Shown: one piece after another, positions 12,001 through 40,029 of the stretch
Numbering within the stretch: the stretch's first letter is position 1
Layout: the number at the start of each line of letters is the position of its first letter
From: Owenia fusiformis
Taxonomy: Eukaryota; Annelida; Polychaeta; Sabellida; Oweniidae
Reading direction: 5' to 3'
DNA: 64,000 bases
Assembly (NCBI GenBank): GCA_903813345.2
Contig: CAIIXF020000008.1
Location: 15,360,822 to 15,424,821, forward strand
Translations under genes and position numbers: made by a program
Notes under the pieces: generated by a model
The model's database searches: none
The model's input: the letters and a program-made list of their open reading frames with translations, nothing else
Told to the model about the DNA's origin: nothing

Positions 12001-15000
12001 GTTGAGAGACTAGCGACACCTATCTTAGTGGAACGAACGTCGCAACATTTTAAGTGCAATGATTCAACGGTTGATTTTGGAGTGCCCCTAGATGTCACTG
12101 TAAGTGTATTTCAAGAATGATTAGTGATCTATATTTGATGACGAAGTAAAATAATTATATTTCAAAAATGCCATAGAAATGACCAGAGTTTGTTCTTTTT
12201 CATCTTACTCATGGTTGGCTTCAATAGCAGAACATTAGAGGTTTAAGTGACATGACCTGAAGAAATTGTTACTGCTTTTTAGCTTTAGTTTGAGTTTCTA
12301 TTAATGAGAGTACGTTGTTTCATCAATTTGCGAAGCTCTGCTCCCTTGCACATTCATTGTAATACACAACACTCACTATCTCAAGATCCGTGCATGATGA
12401 AACAGCGTCTATACATCCTATACAAATAGTGGCATAAATTATACTGTTGATACGTAAAAAATCTAGTATAGATTCATAATGTGTTTATAGTTTTTCATCT
12501 GTTACTGTCATATTCCAGAGTGGTACCATGAGCTCTCATTGGGATGCAGCCTTCCTACAGGGATCTATAATGACTCCAAACTTCGGCATCGTGAGTACAA
12601 ATTAAATCGATTATGTTTGAAAGAGTTGTAATCAAGAGAAGGGAATTCTATTCAAAATGGAAATTTAAGATGGAATAGTATACAGGGTGTTCCAAAAGTA
12701 ACAGGACTGGTGCTGGCATTTTGTCAATTTTACATGGAGTGTCTTCAAATTTTCACAAATTGTACTTTGAAGTATTGCAACTAAAATTGTAAAGTTTCAG
12801 AAAAAATGATAAAGTGTGGTTAAAGTTATGGTTACTATAGTAACATGACATCCCAATACCTGGGGCAACTTTTTTCCTGAAAATGTGATATCTAACATTT
12901 TTGTATTACTGAAGAAAGTATCTAATTCACCTATTATGATCCAACATTTCTTGTTTATTTTATTAGTTGCTTTGTTGTAAAGATGATGTTATACAACTCA
13001 GATTCAAGTATAATTTCATAATGATAATAATATTTATTCAATTTCCTGGAATATCACTATGTATAACAATCTGAACAATTCACGGTTGAGTTTTTGAAAA
13101 GACCCGATTTGAAGCCAGTTATCCACCTTGATAGCGCGCCTGCCCCCAGGTCTCCATTTAAGACCATGCAGCTATAGAGGAGCTAGGTCTTGAGGTCTAA
13201 AACCATGCACCATACTCTTCTGATCATGCAATATCTAATTTTTACATATATTGAGAACGGAATGCTAATCAGTCCTGTAAGACCTTTAAAGAAAATTGTC
13301 CAATCGACCCTGCGTGACATGTCCTCAAATGGGTTCACTCATGTGTTTGGGTCATGGATGCAGAGTACTACTCTTGCACTGACCAAAGAGGAGCCTATTA
13401 AAATAAATGTAATTCCCACAAGTTGTTGCATTTCAACTTTCATATGGCATGTACAAAATGATATGGGATGTACAAAATGCTTAATGTCTCTGTAACTTTT
13501 TGTGTGGAATGTTGCCCCGGGTATTGCGATGTCATGTTACTATAGCAACCATTTCTCTACCCGAGTTTCATATATTTTGTTGAAACTTTGCAGTCTAAGT
13601 AACGATACACAAAAGTACATTATATAAAATTTTGAAGACGATTGGTGCATATTTAACAAAATGCCAGCACCAGTCCTGTTACTTTTGGAACACCCTGTAT
13701 AAGATGGAACATTTTTCAAGAGGGAACAATATTCAAACAAAAGCTCTTGTGTAACACATACAAACCATTTTTCATACAGTTCTCCATTTTCAATATTTCA
13801 TTTTCATGGTACCATCATACACAGTTACAGCAACATATTCTCGATTATTAAAATGTGAGAAAATGAAAATTGTTATGAAAACGTGAGAGACCATGTTACG
13901 TTATATTTGATTTAGTAAAACAATTGCATATTTTCAGCCCCACTTGACAAAGATTGACCCACTCACTCTGGCAGTATTTGAAGACAGTGGCTGGTACACG
14001 GTCAACTACGGGATGGCAGACCCTTACACCTGGGGGAAAGGTACAGAGATGTTCTATAAAAGAATGTCTATGAAATATGAGCGTCAGTTAGAACCATCCT
14101 GCTTTGGAAGAATTTAGACATCCTTTGTGATTCAAGCTCTAACAGATTTTTAAGTATTATTATGTCACCACCACAAGTAATATTGTCTTAGTCTTCAACA
14201 CTTAGAACGTGTTCAGAAGTTGGTGTTCAGGATTCTTCATTACATTCCGTGGTAGATGTTAGGCTGTTGGCATCTGTAACAAGTGACAGGTGGTCACATT
14301 TTGCATGTTAATGTCCTGTTTTGTAAATTTGTTCTGTTTATTCCAGGTGAAGGCTGTACATTTGGTCTCAACTCTACATGTCATAAGCCTTCTCAGTATT
14401 TTTGTACAAATAGGTAAGCTGCACTCAAGACTCAGATCTTTATGTTTGATTGAAGCTATAAATAGTCTAAAAACTATAATTATGAGTATAAACAGCCTGA
14501 TTAAAACTTCATTGCTTTAACATGAATTGTATGTCCTATTACTTTTTAAGTTTTTAAAAAAAAAAATATTTTTAATATGTTAGTTTTCACTTTTAATTTT
14601 GTCAACTGTTAAATAACTATTATGTTGTGTATTCTACAGGCCAAGAGGCTGTCACTATCTCCTGGAAGATAAAGGAGTCTGCGGGACAGACCAGTTTCTT
14701 CACACATGTAAAATATACCAAGCTGAGACAGGGGTAATCTTTCACACTTAAGTTTTTAAATATTCCTAACTTAATTGGTTCACAGATTGTCAATTTTAGG
14801 CTTTAACCAATCAGAGTGCATTTAGAAATAGCAAAAACATTTTTATAGGTCTATTCACAAAAGTAATATCTATTTTGATATTTTTAAGTCACTATTTTTG
14901 TTCCATTCCAGGGCCATTGCATTGACAGTGACAGTGCACCAAGCACTGATGTTCTCATGAAGACAGGGGAAGTATATAGTAGAGAGAGCAGGTGTTTCTA

Positions 15001-18000
15001 CGGCAACCTAACACGCACAAAGCTCAGTGTAAGCAAAAATGTCACATATTTTTATCGCACTTTGAAAAAGTGCTATATTGTCGTCGTCTTGTGCTGTTGG
15101 GCGTGCAGGCGTGCGGGCGGGCGGCACATAAACCAAATCTTGTCATCAAATTTCCAGGATAACTGCTTACCTGTTCAATTTGAAATTTTACAGATACAAA
15201 AGCAGACTAGTACCAAGATCTGATTAGGTTAAGGGCATGCTGGGTAAACTACATGGCGGCCATTTTGAATTTTTCAACAAATCTTGTCATCAAAATTCCA
15301 GGAAAACTGCTTATCCGTTCAACTTGAAATTTTTACTGATGTAAGAGCAGACTATTGCCAAGATCTGATTAGGTTTTGGGTATGCTGGCTTAATTACATG
15401 CTGGCCATTTTGAATTTTTCAATTTGGCGGCCATTTTGAATTTTTCAACTTGCTCCAAATTGACCAAATTTTTTTTTAAAAACATCTACAAGTTCTCAGA
15501 AATTCAAATCTGACCTTAGATTTCAGATTTGACCTTTCATTCACCTTCAGTGACCTTGAAAAGGTCAAAAAAGTTGATTTTCTAAATTGATATTTTGGAT
15601 TTAAATTTAGGTCAGCTTAATTACAAAACACCTACTGAGGTCTGAAAAAGTGAAATTTTCAAGGTCGAAGGTCAAGGTCATTGAACTAGGTCACAGATTT
15701 GACCTTTCGTTCACCTTCAGTGACCTTGAAAAGGTCAAAAAAGTTGATTTTCTAAATTGATATTTTGGATTTAAATTTAGGTCAGCTTTATTACAAAAGA
15801 CCTACTGAGGTCCGAAAAAGTGAAATTTTCAAGGTCGAAGGTCAAGGTCATTAAACTAGGTCACAAATGATGTTATCCAAGTTTCTCAAAGTTTGAGACT
15901 ACAAATAAATTCTTGTCATCAAAATTGCAGGAAAACCCCTAACCTTGTCAACTTGAAATGTTTACAGATGCAAGAGCAGACTAGTGCCAAGGTCTGATTA
16001 GGTTTTGGCCATGCTGGGTAAACTGCATGGTGGCCAGTTTGCTCTTCAAAGTGCGATATTTATCACTGTGTGTCATGTTGATTTTAAATATTGCTTGGCA
16101 CCCAGTTTTTTTTCTGAGAACCGCCCATTGAATTTTCTTTAGTCCAGCTCGCTTGGAACAATTTTTCCTTGTGCAGTTGTGAAATGCATTGCAATTTTAT
16201 TTGGTCCAGATCGCTTGGAATCATTTTTCCTTGTGAAAGGCATTGCAATTTTCTTTAACAGGAAACAGTTGGCTCTGCAATAGAAGGTGGGTGCTACCAA
16301 CATAGGTGTGTCAAAACTGTCAACCATGATGATCTCCAGGTGAAGGTGGGGCAGTCAGACTGGGTCAACTGCCCCTGGGGCCAGTCTATAAATGTGAGTC
16401 ACAGTCTTGGTATCTGTCTCCTTGTCATTCCCTCAGAAGTTGTATATGTACACATACGCTGAACTGTGCACCTTGTTAACTATATATAATACACAGTGGT
16501 GGTGAAGCTTTTACCATGGCAACAACATTTCATATTGATTACTGAATCAGTTATATATCACGAATAAGAATTATGGAAATCGTCAAGATTAAGGCCTGGT
16601 ATTTGCTAATTCACACATTGAAATTCATGCCATATTCTTTGATTTGATGTCTTTTAGAAAAAAAACTCGGATTGTCTGATTTATTGTTCCTTTTTGTTGT
16701 GTGTTTACCTCATTTGACGATCCCGACTTTTCCTTGCACTCAGATAGTCCTTATTTGTAGGTGCCTGGTTATATTGGTGTATTGATGTGCCCTAGAAAGG
16801 GGATATTATGTGTTACCCCACCACCCACCCCTACCACCACCACCACCAGTACTACCCCAGTAATGGACTCAACCACTTCAATCCCCTCTACAACACCCAC
16901 AACTACGCAAAGTGCCTTATCAACCTCAAAAGAAGCCAATGAAGAAGGTTGGTTGATAATACATTAAAAAGCCTTGTATTGTATTGTAAGATTTGGTAAA
17001 AAAAGTTGACATGCTGTTTTGCTTGATTATAGATTATACTGGTCGATCAAAATTCATTCTATTACATAATAGAGCAATCAAAATGTTACAAAGTGTGGTT
17101 TATAATCCAGAGGTTATCTTTAATTTTGAGGCATTGTAGTACTCAATGAGAGTTGTATATTAGCAGTTGAAACACTGTTCCATCATCAACTTATATGATT
17201 TTTGATCAGTGTAGTCTAGAACTTATAGAAACAAATATTTTAACAAACCCTCAGATGTTCAATGATTGGGTTTTTAAGACACAAAGTATACAAAGAACAT
17301 AAACACAAACTTGCAAACAACTACCTGTCCTTTATTAAATCATTTCACTGTGTGTATGAGGAAAATTCATTTTAGTCAAGTCAAAGAAATTTTATGGACT
17401 GATGGTTCATCTCAACAATTTGTATTAAAAATTGGTGCCATTTATTGTTGCAGATGATGCTCTAGAGGTCGTAATAACCTATGACATAGGGAACTATAAT
17501 GATCTGAAGCTGAGGAATCTAGATGAGGAGTTTAGGAATAAATCCATTGCCATGGTAACAGATCTATGTGGTATCCCAGTTACCAGAATAAAGAATATTA
17601 ATCTAAAGTCTGGCAGTATTATATTTTCATTTGAGCTGCTACCAGAGGATGAGAGTGGGGAATCTGGTAAATAAATCTTTTTTGTTTTTAATAAACTTAA
17701 TTTTAGAAAATGCAGTGAAATGGCCAAAACGCTTAAGAGAAAAAAATTTTTTAGACATGAAGTTGATTAATTTTTTCAAAAAATAATTTTAAGAAATACA
17801 ATGTCACTCCAATCATTGTAAGCCTAAATGTTACATGACCGAATTTCATAATTTATTTCAACAAAGCTATTTTTCTAAATCATTTGTGTTATGTTGTTGT
17901 TGGTGTCATGAATAAACTGTTGCTTTAATTATTTGATTATTACATCATCGTATATATAAGTCCAATATTTTAATGTGAAAGTAGATGTGTGCTATACCAA

Positions 18001-18873
18001 GAGTTTTTAAAGAATTAAATGTTTGATTTGCTATTTATACCATTTTTGAGGAATATTTCTATCAATTGTTTTATTTTGTGTTCTAGGCCCCACTACCTCA
18101 GAGGCTTATGTTTTGCTCAAGGATGCAATCAAAATGGGGGAGTTCATAGTAGATGTGGGGGATTTCAGATATATGGCTACCTCTGTTCAGTAAGTTTTGA
18201 AAAATAATCAGTTTGCCTAAGTCAACCATTTTAAAGCAATATCAGTCTCTAGTATACAGTTGAATTTAATCAATGGTATTTGTCCCAAATTTGCCATTAG
18301 TTTGATCTCAGTTTTAAAGTTTTTGATCAAAAAATCGTTCTCACTCATAAAATCTTTCTCAACTCTTCTGATCATTTACGTAAATGGCTGTTACCTCAGA
18401 AGTCTATCTATAATTAAGAACAAAAATTTAATGAATTCAAGCTCCTTGGGATTTCTCCATTGTATAATGTTTCTGATTATCTTTCCAGGAAAGCTGCAGA
18501 CATTACTCCAAAGAATAAGGCCTTACATGCTGGGAAAATAGTGGGTATCATACTTGGAGCATTACTCCTTATTACCCTCATAGTTATAGCTGGGATGCTT
18601 ATTAATAAGTACAAAGTAAATCAGCAGGTCAGCCCAATATCCTCAAGGGCCGTCAGTTGCGAGTTCGGTGAGAATGGCAACCGGAAACCTGAACCGAGAC
18701 TCAGTGTCACCTCAAATCCTGGCAAAGCCAATAGGACTACATTTCATCATACAAATCATGAACGGAGCAGTCAAGTTCAGAAATCGGGTAGTTTTTCACA
18801 TTTAGAGGAATGTCGATCTCCCAGTGTCATTAGTAGCAAATCTGTCCAAGTTGGGGAAATATCTTCTGTGTGA
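6098..18873 (+). CDS. Leishmanolysin-like (M8) zinc metallopeptidase, membrane-anchored, complete
   Basis: Exons: 6098-6548, 9217-9292, 10041-10095, 10445-10594, 10843-10971, 11461-11539, 11948-12099, 12519-12590, 13938-14040, 14347-14413, 14640-14733, 14912-15028, 16262-16393, 16761-16947, 17454-17666, 18087-18189, 18489-18873. All phases join, giving 854 aa. A hydrophobic segment lies at 51-69, a furin-type RVKR at 101-104, and the zinc site HEMFHTLGF at 291-299 (Glu292 catalytic). The third zinc His is His371 in SSHWD and the Met-turn is Met382, both placed by alignment to gp63. Cys-rich C-domain; Thr-rich stalk about 578-613; SEA-like module about 622-720 with GSIIF at 675-679; transmembrane helix 744-765; 89-aa cytosolic tail. 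The membrane anchor recalls LMLN2/CIROP, the metallopeptidase of the vertebrate left-right organizer, rather than plain LMLN; that link is inferred. A stop at 6080-6082 sets the start. Intron 1 (6549-9216) is 2.7 kb. Confidence 0.9.
6655..6830. repeat. Intron 1 repeat with GTGTTCCACTT motifs
   Basis: The motif GTGTTCCACTT and its complement recur several times, with ends resembling CAGTAAAAC and GTTACTG. It looks like a diverged relative of the TA-flanked CAGTAAAACC MITE at 21549-21726. Confidence 0.45.
6831..9216. other. Rest of leishmanolysin-like intron 1
   Basis: AT-rich intron with no exon seen. Positions 7609-7650 resemble the AGCTCTC...AAGTGAAGTCAAA end of the Mutator-like element found at 36735-37112. 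At 8550-8905 there are scattered CAGTAAAACC-type repeat pieces, and at 8925-9000 a fragment with GGCGTAGCCAG. Confidence 0.4.
9727..9838. mobile_element. Fragment of the GTAGCCAGG (CAG-end) element family
   Basis: It matches the internal part of 10978-11180 (CTCAGAATGGTGAAAACTTG, ATTTTGAAAGA) and ends CCTACAGGCCTG. Its left end is diverged. Confidence 0.6.
10978..11180 (+). mobile_element. hAT5-like non-autonomous element, TSD TAAGC
   Basis: Ends are CAGGCCTGTAGCCAGG and CCTGGCTACGGGCCTG. Exact 5-bp repeats TAAGC lie at 10973-10977 and 11181-11185. The left TSD is part of the donor site of exon 5 (exon end 10971, donor GTAAGC 10972-10977), so the element begins at intron position +7. Confidence 0.85.
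12683..13697. mobile_element. Mariner/IS630-type element, degraded
   Basis: About 1 kb with inverted ends of roughly 41-43 bp that are nearly perfect (CAGGGTGTTCCAAAAGTAAC on the left) and TA at 12681-12682 and 13698-13699. A 101-aa ORF at 13190-13495 (VQSTLRDMSSNGFTHVFGS) vaguely recalls the C-terminus of mariner-type transposases. No intact transposase is present. It lies in leishmanolysin-like intron 8. Confidence 0.8.
14262..14325 (-). repeat. Dispersed repeat AACATGCAAAATGT...TTGTTACAGATGCC
   Basis: The complement reads AACATGCAAAATGTGACC, then CACCTGTCACTTGTTACAGA. Similar copies lie at 19144-19230, 58653-58745, 59998-60075 and 60222-60310. Confidence 0.65.
15053..16058. mobile_element. 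Intron 12 composite repeat with inverted ends and a 170-bp tandem duplication
   Basis: The left end TATCGCACTTTGAA and right end TTCAAAGTGCGATA are inverted copies. Inside are three related blocks (from about 15137, 15275 and 15900) starting near AAATCTTGTCATCAAA. Two 170-bp direct repeats at 15525-15694 and 15695-15864 are rich in AAGGTCAAGGTCAT. No coding capacity or clear TSD was found. Confidence 0.6.
16128..16258 (+). repeat. Imperfect tandem duplication before exon 13
   Basis: Two copies of a roughly 65-bp unit (CTCGCTTGGAACAATTTTTC and GATCGCTTGGAATCATTTTT, each followed by GCATTGCAATTTT) lie directly before the acceptor at 16261. The unit includes acceptor-like TTTCTTTAG, so it duplicated part of the splice-acceptor region. 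Confidence 0.6.
17030..17330 (+). mobile_element. Possible LINE 3'-end remnant
   Basis: A stretch reads KFILLHNRAIKMLQ, like the LLQKRAIRII block near the end of CR1/Jockey reverse transcriptases. The following sequence is too decayed to extend this. It lies in leishmanolysin-like intron 14. Confidence 0.4.
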
Positions 18874-19143
18874 GCAAGCACTATGGTGTGTCATGGGCCT
18901 CTGTTCAGAGACTTAGAGCCAGTTTAGTTAGTTTAAATCTGATTTTCAGCAGTTGTTATTCTTTGCCCATGGCAAGATTTCTTAAAGGTGAAGGAATCAC
19001 TGTTGCTACTATTTAGCAGTTGCAATCTCTTTAAGTTCAGTCTGTCAAATAAGCTGCAATCTCTCTTTGTGCATAATGTGACCAATAGTTTTAAATCAGG
19101 CCTTGTTATGTCAATACCAGCAGTGGATTTTTGTGGATGGTGT

Positions 19144-19230
19144 TTGTTATTTGGCATCCGGCAGTCAGTGTCTGTAAAAATTTGCAATAACTTACAAGGT
19201 GGTGACATTTTGTCATGTTAATGTCTCGTT
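19144..19230 (-). repeat. Dispersed repeat AACATGCAAAATGT family, 3' UTR copy
   Basis: The complement reads ATTAACATGACAAAATGTCA then CACCTTGTAAG and matches the 14262-14325 copy. It lies within the probable 3' UTR of the protease gene. Confidence 0.5.
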
Positions 19231-19718
19231 ATTTTTTTGTGACTTCTGCTATATACAATTATTACTTACATCTCTAGTTGTGCAAAAAATGAACTTTTTT
19301 TTACATAAACGCAACAGAACAATATTGCTTTTTTTTCTCTATAGATTGGGTATTGTTTAATACATTTTTTTATTTGTACAACATTTGACAGCAGTTTTTT
19401 TTTTTATATTTTGCCTTATATCTGCGCATAACGATTGTACTTAAATAATACTCATATTTCTAGGAATGCACTAGTTTTGTGTTTGTACAATATTTGTAGA
19501 AAATTATACAATATATTAAATTTACAACCATTTTTGTCCATTATTACTAGCTAAGTACAAATGGAAATGTTTTATTGATAAACCACATATTTTGGTAATA
19601 CCTGTTTTAAATCATACTTATTTTTATTTACAAACATGTACATTGTATAAGAATAAGAATATACTGAATTTGTATACATATATTTCAAATGAAATCCTTA
19701 TATATTCAATATAAAAGA

Positions 19719-19724
19719 AATAAA
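19719..19724 (+). promoter_or_regulatory. Candidate polyadenylation signal AATAAA
   Basis: AATAAA about 850 bp after the protease stop codon in T-rich sequence. Earlier, weaker sites are possible. Confidence 0.35.
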
Positions 19725-19824
19725 AGATTTCAATTTCATTTAAAACCTATTTGTTTAGTTTGTATTGTTAAAAGGCACTCTTTAGACTGATTTAAAAAAT
19801 TGGATATAAATAAAAGTATATAGC

Positions 19825-19904
19825 AAAAATAGCCAAATGTGGCAAATAACTATAACTAAAATTTAAAAATAGCCAAATGTGGCAAATAACTATAACTAAA
19901 ATTT
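19825..19904 (+). repeat. Exact 40-bp tandem duplication
   Basis: The unit TAGCCAAATGTGGCAAATAA plus 20 further bases is present twice with no differences, which suggests a recent event. Confidence 0.85.
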
Positions 19905-20457
19905 GCCTTATAAGCACTGACCTACTCTGGCTGGCTACTGGCTTCTTAAATAACAGTCATTGTATTTACATGTTACATTGTGGATAAAGTATCTGACCCA
20001 GTCATGACCTGGTCAAGCTGGGATTACATTGCCTCCTTCACACTTGATATTACTTGTAATTATAAATCAAGTCTTAGATAGTCTATTAATGGTGCTAAAG
20101 GTGCATTGAGATATAAAGCCTTTCTACCAGTTTTATGAGAAATCGACAACATATCTGTACAAGAACCAAAGGCAAAAGAGCAAAAAATTGAAATATCTGA
20201 CAACTGGTGATAGAAAACAAAGCCCAAATATCCCAAACCATGATCTAACATGTAAAGAAATGATGTCTAATACTGCCCCCCCCCACACCATTAGGAAATC
20301 ATTATCACTATTCCAAGACCAAAACGACCTTGATAAATTCTCAAAAACATTTTGATCTAAAAAATTGTGTATGGACACCAATTCATGTTTCTACAAAAGC
20401 CAATATAATTAGTTGCACTCTGAAAAAAGTCAGAGCCAACATACAAAGTACAGTATA

Positions 20458-20710
20458 TGAGCCTGTCCACAAGAAAACCGGTCTTATCACAAAAATGAAA
20501 ATTTTGCTACAGAGCCAAAAATGTCCCCACGATTAAGAGGAAAATGTGCTAAATTCAAATCCGACTATTTGGTTCATATATGCAAGGAAAAATTGGTAAG
20601 ACATAAGCCATGGCTCATTTGAAAGGTCTCTTTGTGCTTTCTAAGATAAACAAAAAATCAGAATATTGAAAAAATCTGTGATAAGACCCCTTTTCCCGTG
20701 GCCTGGCTCA
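20458..20710. mobile_element. MITE with TGAGCC ends
   Basis: The left end TGAGCCTGTCCACAAGAAAA and right end TTTTCCCGTGGCCTGGCTCA are inverted copies of about 35 bp that both include GTCTTATCAC. TAT or TA flanks fit a mariner-type insertion. No ORF. Confidence 0.7.
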
Positions 20711-21062
20711 TATGTAAAATGCAATGAACTAGTTACCTTGTATATTGGGCTATAAATATATAGTGGTTAATAACTTAATATATACATGTACAATTATGTG
20801 TATGAATGATAGCAAGTTTTATCTGACTTATAGCAGCTTTTGAACAATGTTCAGCTCTGATATCCATAGCTTCTAAAATAGCATGAATAAGCAGAATATA
20901 AAATCTGAATCTGAACCTTAAAATAACATCAAAATAAAAGCATTGTTATTCTTATGAATCAATTTCTTCAAGTATTATCAGTACACTCATGTTATAATAT
21001 GATTATAATCGTTTCATCAAAGTAAAAGAAAACAACGTCAAGTTTTTCTCTCATGTCATACT

Positions 21063-22498
21063 CACGGAGCCCATGTCAAGCTGCGCGCCTACTTAGGCAC
21101 GCAGTTTGTTTCGATCACAAACTGCGTGCCTAACAACATTGCATCATTCAAGTTTGAGTCTGAATTTTGAAACATAATTTTAAGACATTTATCCTGCATT
21201 GTTTTCTTGTTTAATACGTTCATTCTGTGGCGAATAAACGAATGTTGCAAATACTAGCAAAAACTATGTACAAATGGATCGAAGTTTTAAAACATAAGCA
21301 GATTAATGGCATTTTCGTCACAGATTTAAAGGGAATTTATACATAAATTGATCTAGCACTTTAAATATAAATGATAGATACTTCAGATTTGTTTTATATT
21401 TAATTCCTTAAGCATTTATCATGTATAGTTCAAAATATTTCGAGATAAACCAGATAATCAGGAGATTAAAAGGAAATAAAGCACAAACTGCACGGCTATT
21501 TTAGCCAGGAAATTACAAACTGCGCGTTTACACTATCAAAACTACATACAGTAAAACCTGTCTTAATGAACACCTCTCTCTAGTGAACACCTGTCCCTAG
21601 TGGACACCCTTCCTACGCACATAGTCCACTGACTTCTGTATAAATTACCCTCTCTCTAGTGAACACCTACCTACAGTGAACGTTTTTTCTTGGCAAAAAA
21701 ATGTTCACTATACACAAGTTTTACTGTATTATCATTGGAATTTCTACAGAGGCAGGTGTGTTGGTGTTTTTCATATAGATTTGGAAATTTTCCTTTATCG
21801 TCAGATTTTATGAGATTTTCATATTGAAATTCAAAATGTATAATAGAAGTAACAATTAAACTTTTATTTCCAGATCATCATCTTGGTGGATGGACTGATT
21901 GGACTCACATAGTATTTCAATTATGGGGTTCTACTATTAGATACATATGTGGCTTACAAATGGCACTTACGTTTTCTAATAATACAAAACAAGCTTGGAT
22001 AGGCAAGCAGTTCGGAAATATTAGGCACGCGGTTTGGGAAATACATGTGAATATAGGCGCGCAGTTTGACAAGAAAAATGTTTAAATCACGTTTATGGCG
22101 TATTATCGTTTTGAACACAAACTATGCTGCTTTAATCAGATGGAGTGATCCTATATATTCTATCATACACAGACTCAATGGCTGAATAAACGACTAATGA
22201 CGATAAAAAGACATAGATATAACTTTACACCGTAAATTTTGAACACAGAAGTTACTTAAGACCCTTGTATTGAGATAACTAGGTTTACATCGGGAACAAC
22301 ATTGAGTACTATGAGTAAATTAAGTTCATCTTCACAGAATGGTACTATCTTTAGAACGAGACTAACCTTGTATTTTTCGTATTTTGGCTCTTTTTGGGAG
22401 TCGTGTCGTCCCTGTTTTCCATTTTGAAATATGCGCACAGTTTGTCAGAGTTTCAAACTGCGTGCCTAGTAGGCGCGCAGCTTGACATGGGCACCGTG
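21063..22498. mobile_element. Transib-like non-autonomous element, TSD ATACT
   Basis: It is 1436 bp long. The left end CACGGAGCCCATGTCAAGCT and right end AGCTTGACATGGGCACCGTG are inverted copies, extending about 40 bp through GCGCGCCTA. Exact 5-bp repeats ATACT lie at 21058-21062 and 22499-22503. CAC ends with 5-bp duplications fit the Transib superfamily. Motifs like GCGCGCAGTTTG recur below both ends. No transposase ORF is visible. Confidence 0.75.
21549..21726. mobile_element. CAGTAAAACCTGT MITE nested in the Transib-like element
   Basis: Ends are CAGTAAAACCTGT and ACAAGTTTTACTG with TA at 21547-21548 and 21727-21728; internal repeats of TAGTGAACACCT. Related pieces lie at 34312-34335, 40370-40400 and 41270-41322. 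Confidence 0.75.
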
Positions 22499-22503
22499 AT
22501 ACT

Positions 22504-23101
22504 TGAATGTTATTCTCCCGATGTCATGATTTTTCACTTCATCTCTTATTGTTAATCTTCAAAAAACATCAATATGACTATTTCCACCAAATTTTCAGTC
22601 TTGCAATGCTGTCTTGTGGATGTACTGCCTTATATTGAATATTGTTTATGTATACTAAAAAAACATTGTATATGTACAAACAATCATCAACAAGCATAAG
22701 CATACCCATCAAAAGTGTAAAATTGTCAATGTTATTATTATTTATAGTAACTTAAATTAAGCCCCCTTGGGGGCTACATTGTAATCATTTTTAATTGTGC
22801 GCATAATTAATAATTATACAAGTATGTACATTATATTATTAAAATTATACTTTTACATTTTATTTTTATGATTTTTGTGAATGGCATACTAGTAAAATAT
22901 AATCTTTAAAAAAGGCTCTTATTTGTCAGATGAAAACTTTAAACAATGGGTTCCATTTAAAAAAGCCATTTTGAAATCTTTCATCAAAAATTTTATACCC
23001 AATGGGTATAGGACTATAAATAACACATTAATGAACTCATTTGATGAGGTAAAAAATGGTTGAGAAAATCCCTTCTCGGTCAATTATCACACATTATGAC
23101 A
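22504..23101. other. Spacer and probable TDO2 3' UTR
   Basis: AT-rich sequence between the Transib-like element and the TDO2 stop codon, most likely the 3' UTR of the minus-strand gene. No other feature recognised. Confidence 0.4.
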
Positions 23102-39254
<16,153 letters not shown>

Positions 39255-39835
39255 TGCTGCTTCTTCTTAGATCTTAGGACACACAGTGTGTTTTCTTAGT
39301 TGTAGTTCTTGGGTGTATTCGTCAATCACGTGTGAACTTCAGACTTCGGGCTTGTTAGTTGTATTGGACTAGTAAAGTGCGTGCTCCAACTTTTAAAAAA
39401 AAACTTTTTGAAGACTGCTTGACGATAAATAATGTCATTTTGTTACATATATCATTTTGTTATGATATATAATCAATAATAGTCTAATACACGTGGTCTA
39501 ATAATATTTTGTACATATTCACTAAGTGTTTATAATGTTGTTGATATAAAATTATCTCAATACAATAATTAATGTAATTTGATAGACTAAGCACTCACTC
39601 CTATTTACGACATTCAAAGTTTATTTGGGGCGCGAATTTTAAATATGAAATCCTAAAGGCTGTTATAATACAAAGACAGGGAGGGGATTAGTGCAGAAAT
39701 TGAAAAGACATATTTTAGATGATTCTCTTTTTCTAGGTGATAGGGATCTTTATACAACTTACACTCCACCCCTTCCAAAATGATTACTGATACCCTACTT
39801 GATAGCATGTTAAATTTGATTCACGAATACAAATA
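39255..39835. promoter_or_regulatory. Upstream region of TDO2
   Basis: Sequence directly before the minus-strand TDO2 start. An E-box CACGTG lies at 39327-39332. No TATA box was recognised, and the transcription start is unknown. Confidence 0.3.
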
Positions 39836-40029
39836 CATGGGCGGGGCCCGGTACGCTGGGTACGCACAGGCGTACCAGATGGTTGCAAATTCACTCCAAA
39901 TACAACCAAATTTCAAAATTTTCCTGGGGGGAACCCCTAGACCCCCCCCAATGATTTTTTTAATTCACTCAGCTCTTGTTCCTGTGGTGGCGGCGTACTC
40001 CTACTTAGCAAAATAGCACTACGCCCATG
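39836..40029. mobile_element. MITE-like element with CATGGGCG ends
   Basis: Inverted ends CATGGGCG and CGCCCATG enclose a GC-richer 194-bp sequence with a C-tract. Flanks share AAATACA-like sequence but give no exact duplication. Confidence 0.5.

Larger units (their letters stand above)
18874..20457. other. Leishmanolysin-like 3' UTR and convergent spacer
   Basis: T-rich sequence after the stop codon. It holds a copy of the dispersed AACATGC repeat at 19144-19230, a candidate poly(A) signal at 19719-19724 and an exact tandem duplication at 19825-19904. No further gene was seen. Confidence 0.5.

Noticed and set aside
13190-13495. Intact mariner transposase
   Set aside because: Only 101 aa with a weak likeness; no catalytic D,D motif could be placed.
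21063-22498. A RAG-like or ProtoRAG locus
   Set aside because: Ends and target duplication fit, but there is no transposase ORF, so only a non-autonomous Transib-like element is claimed.
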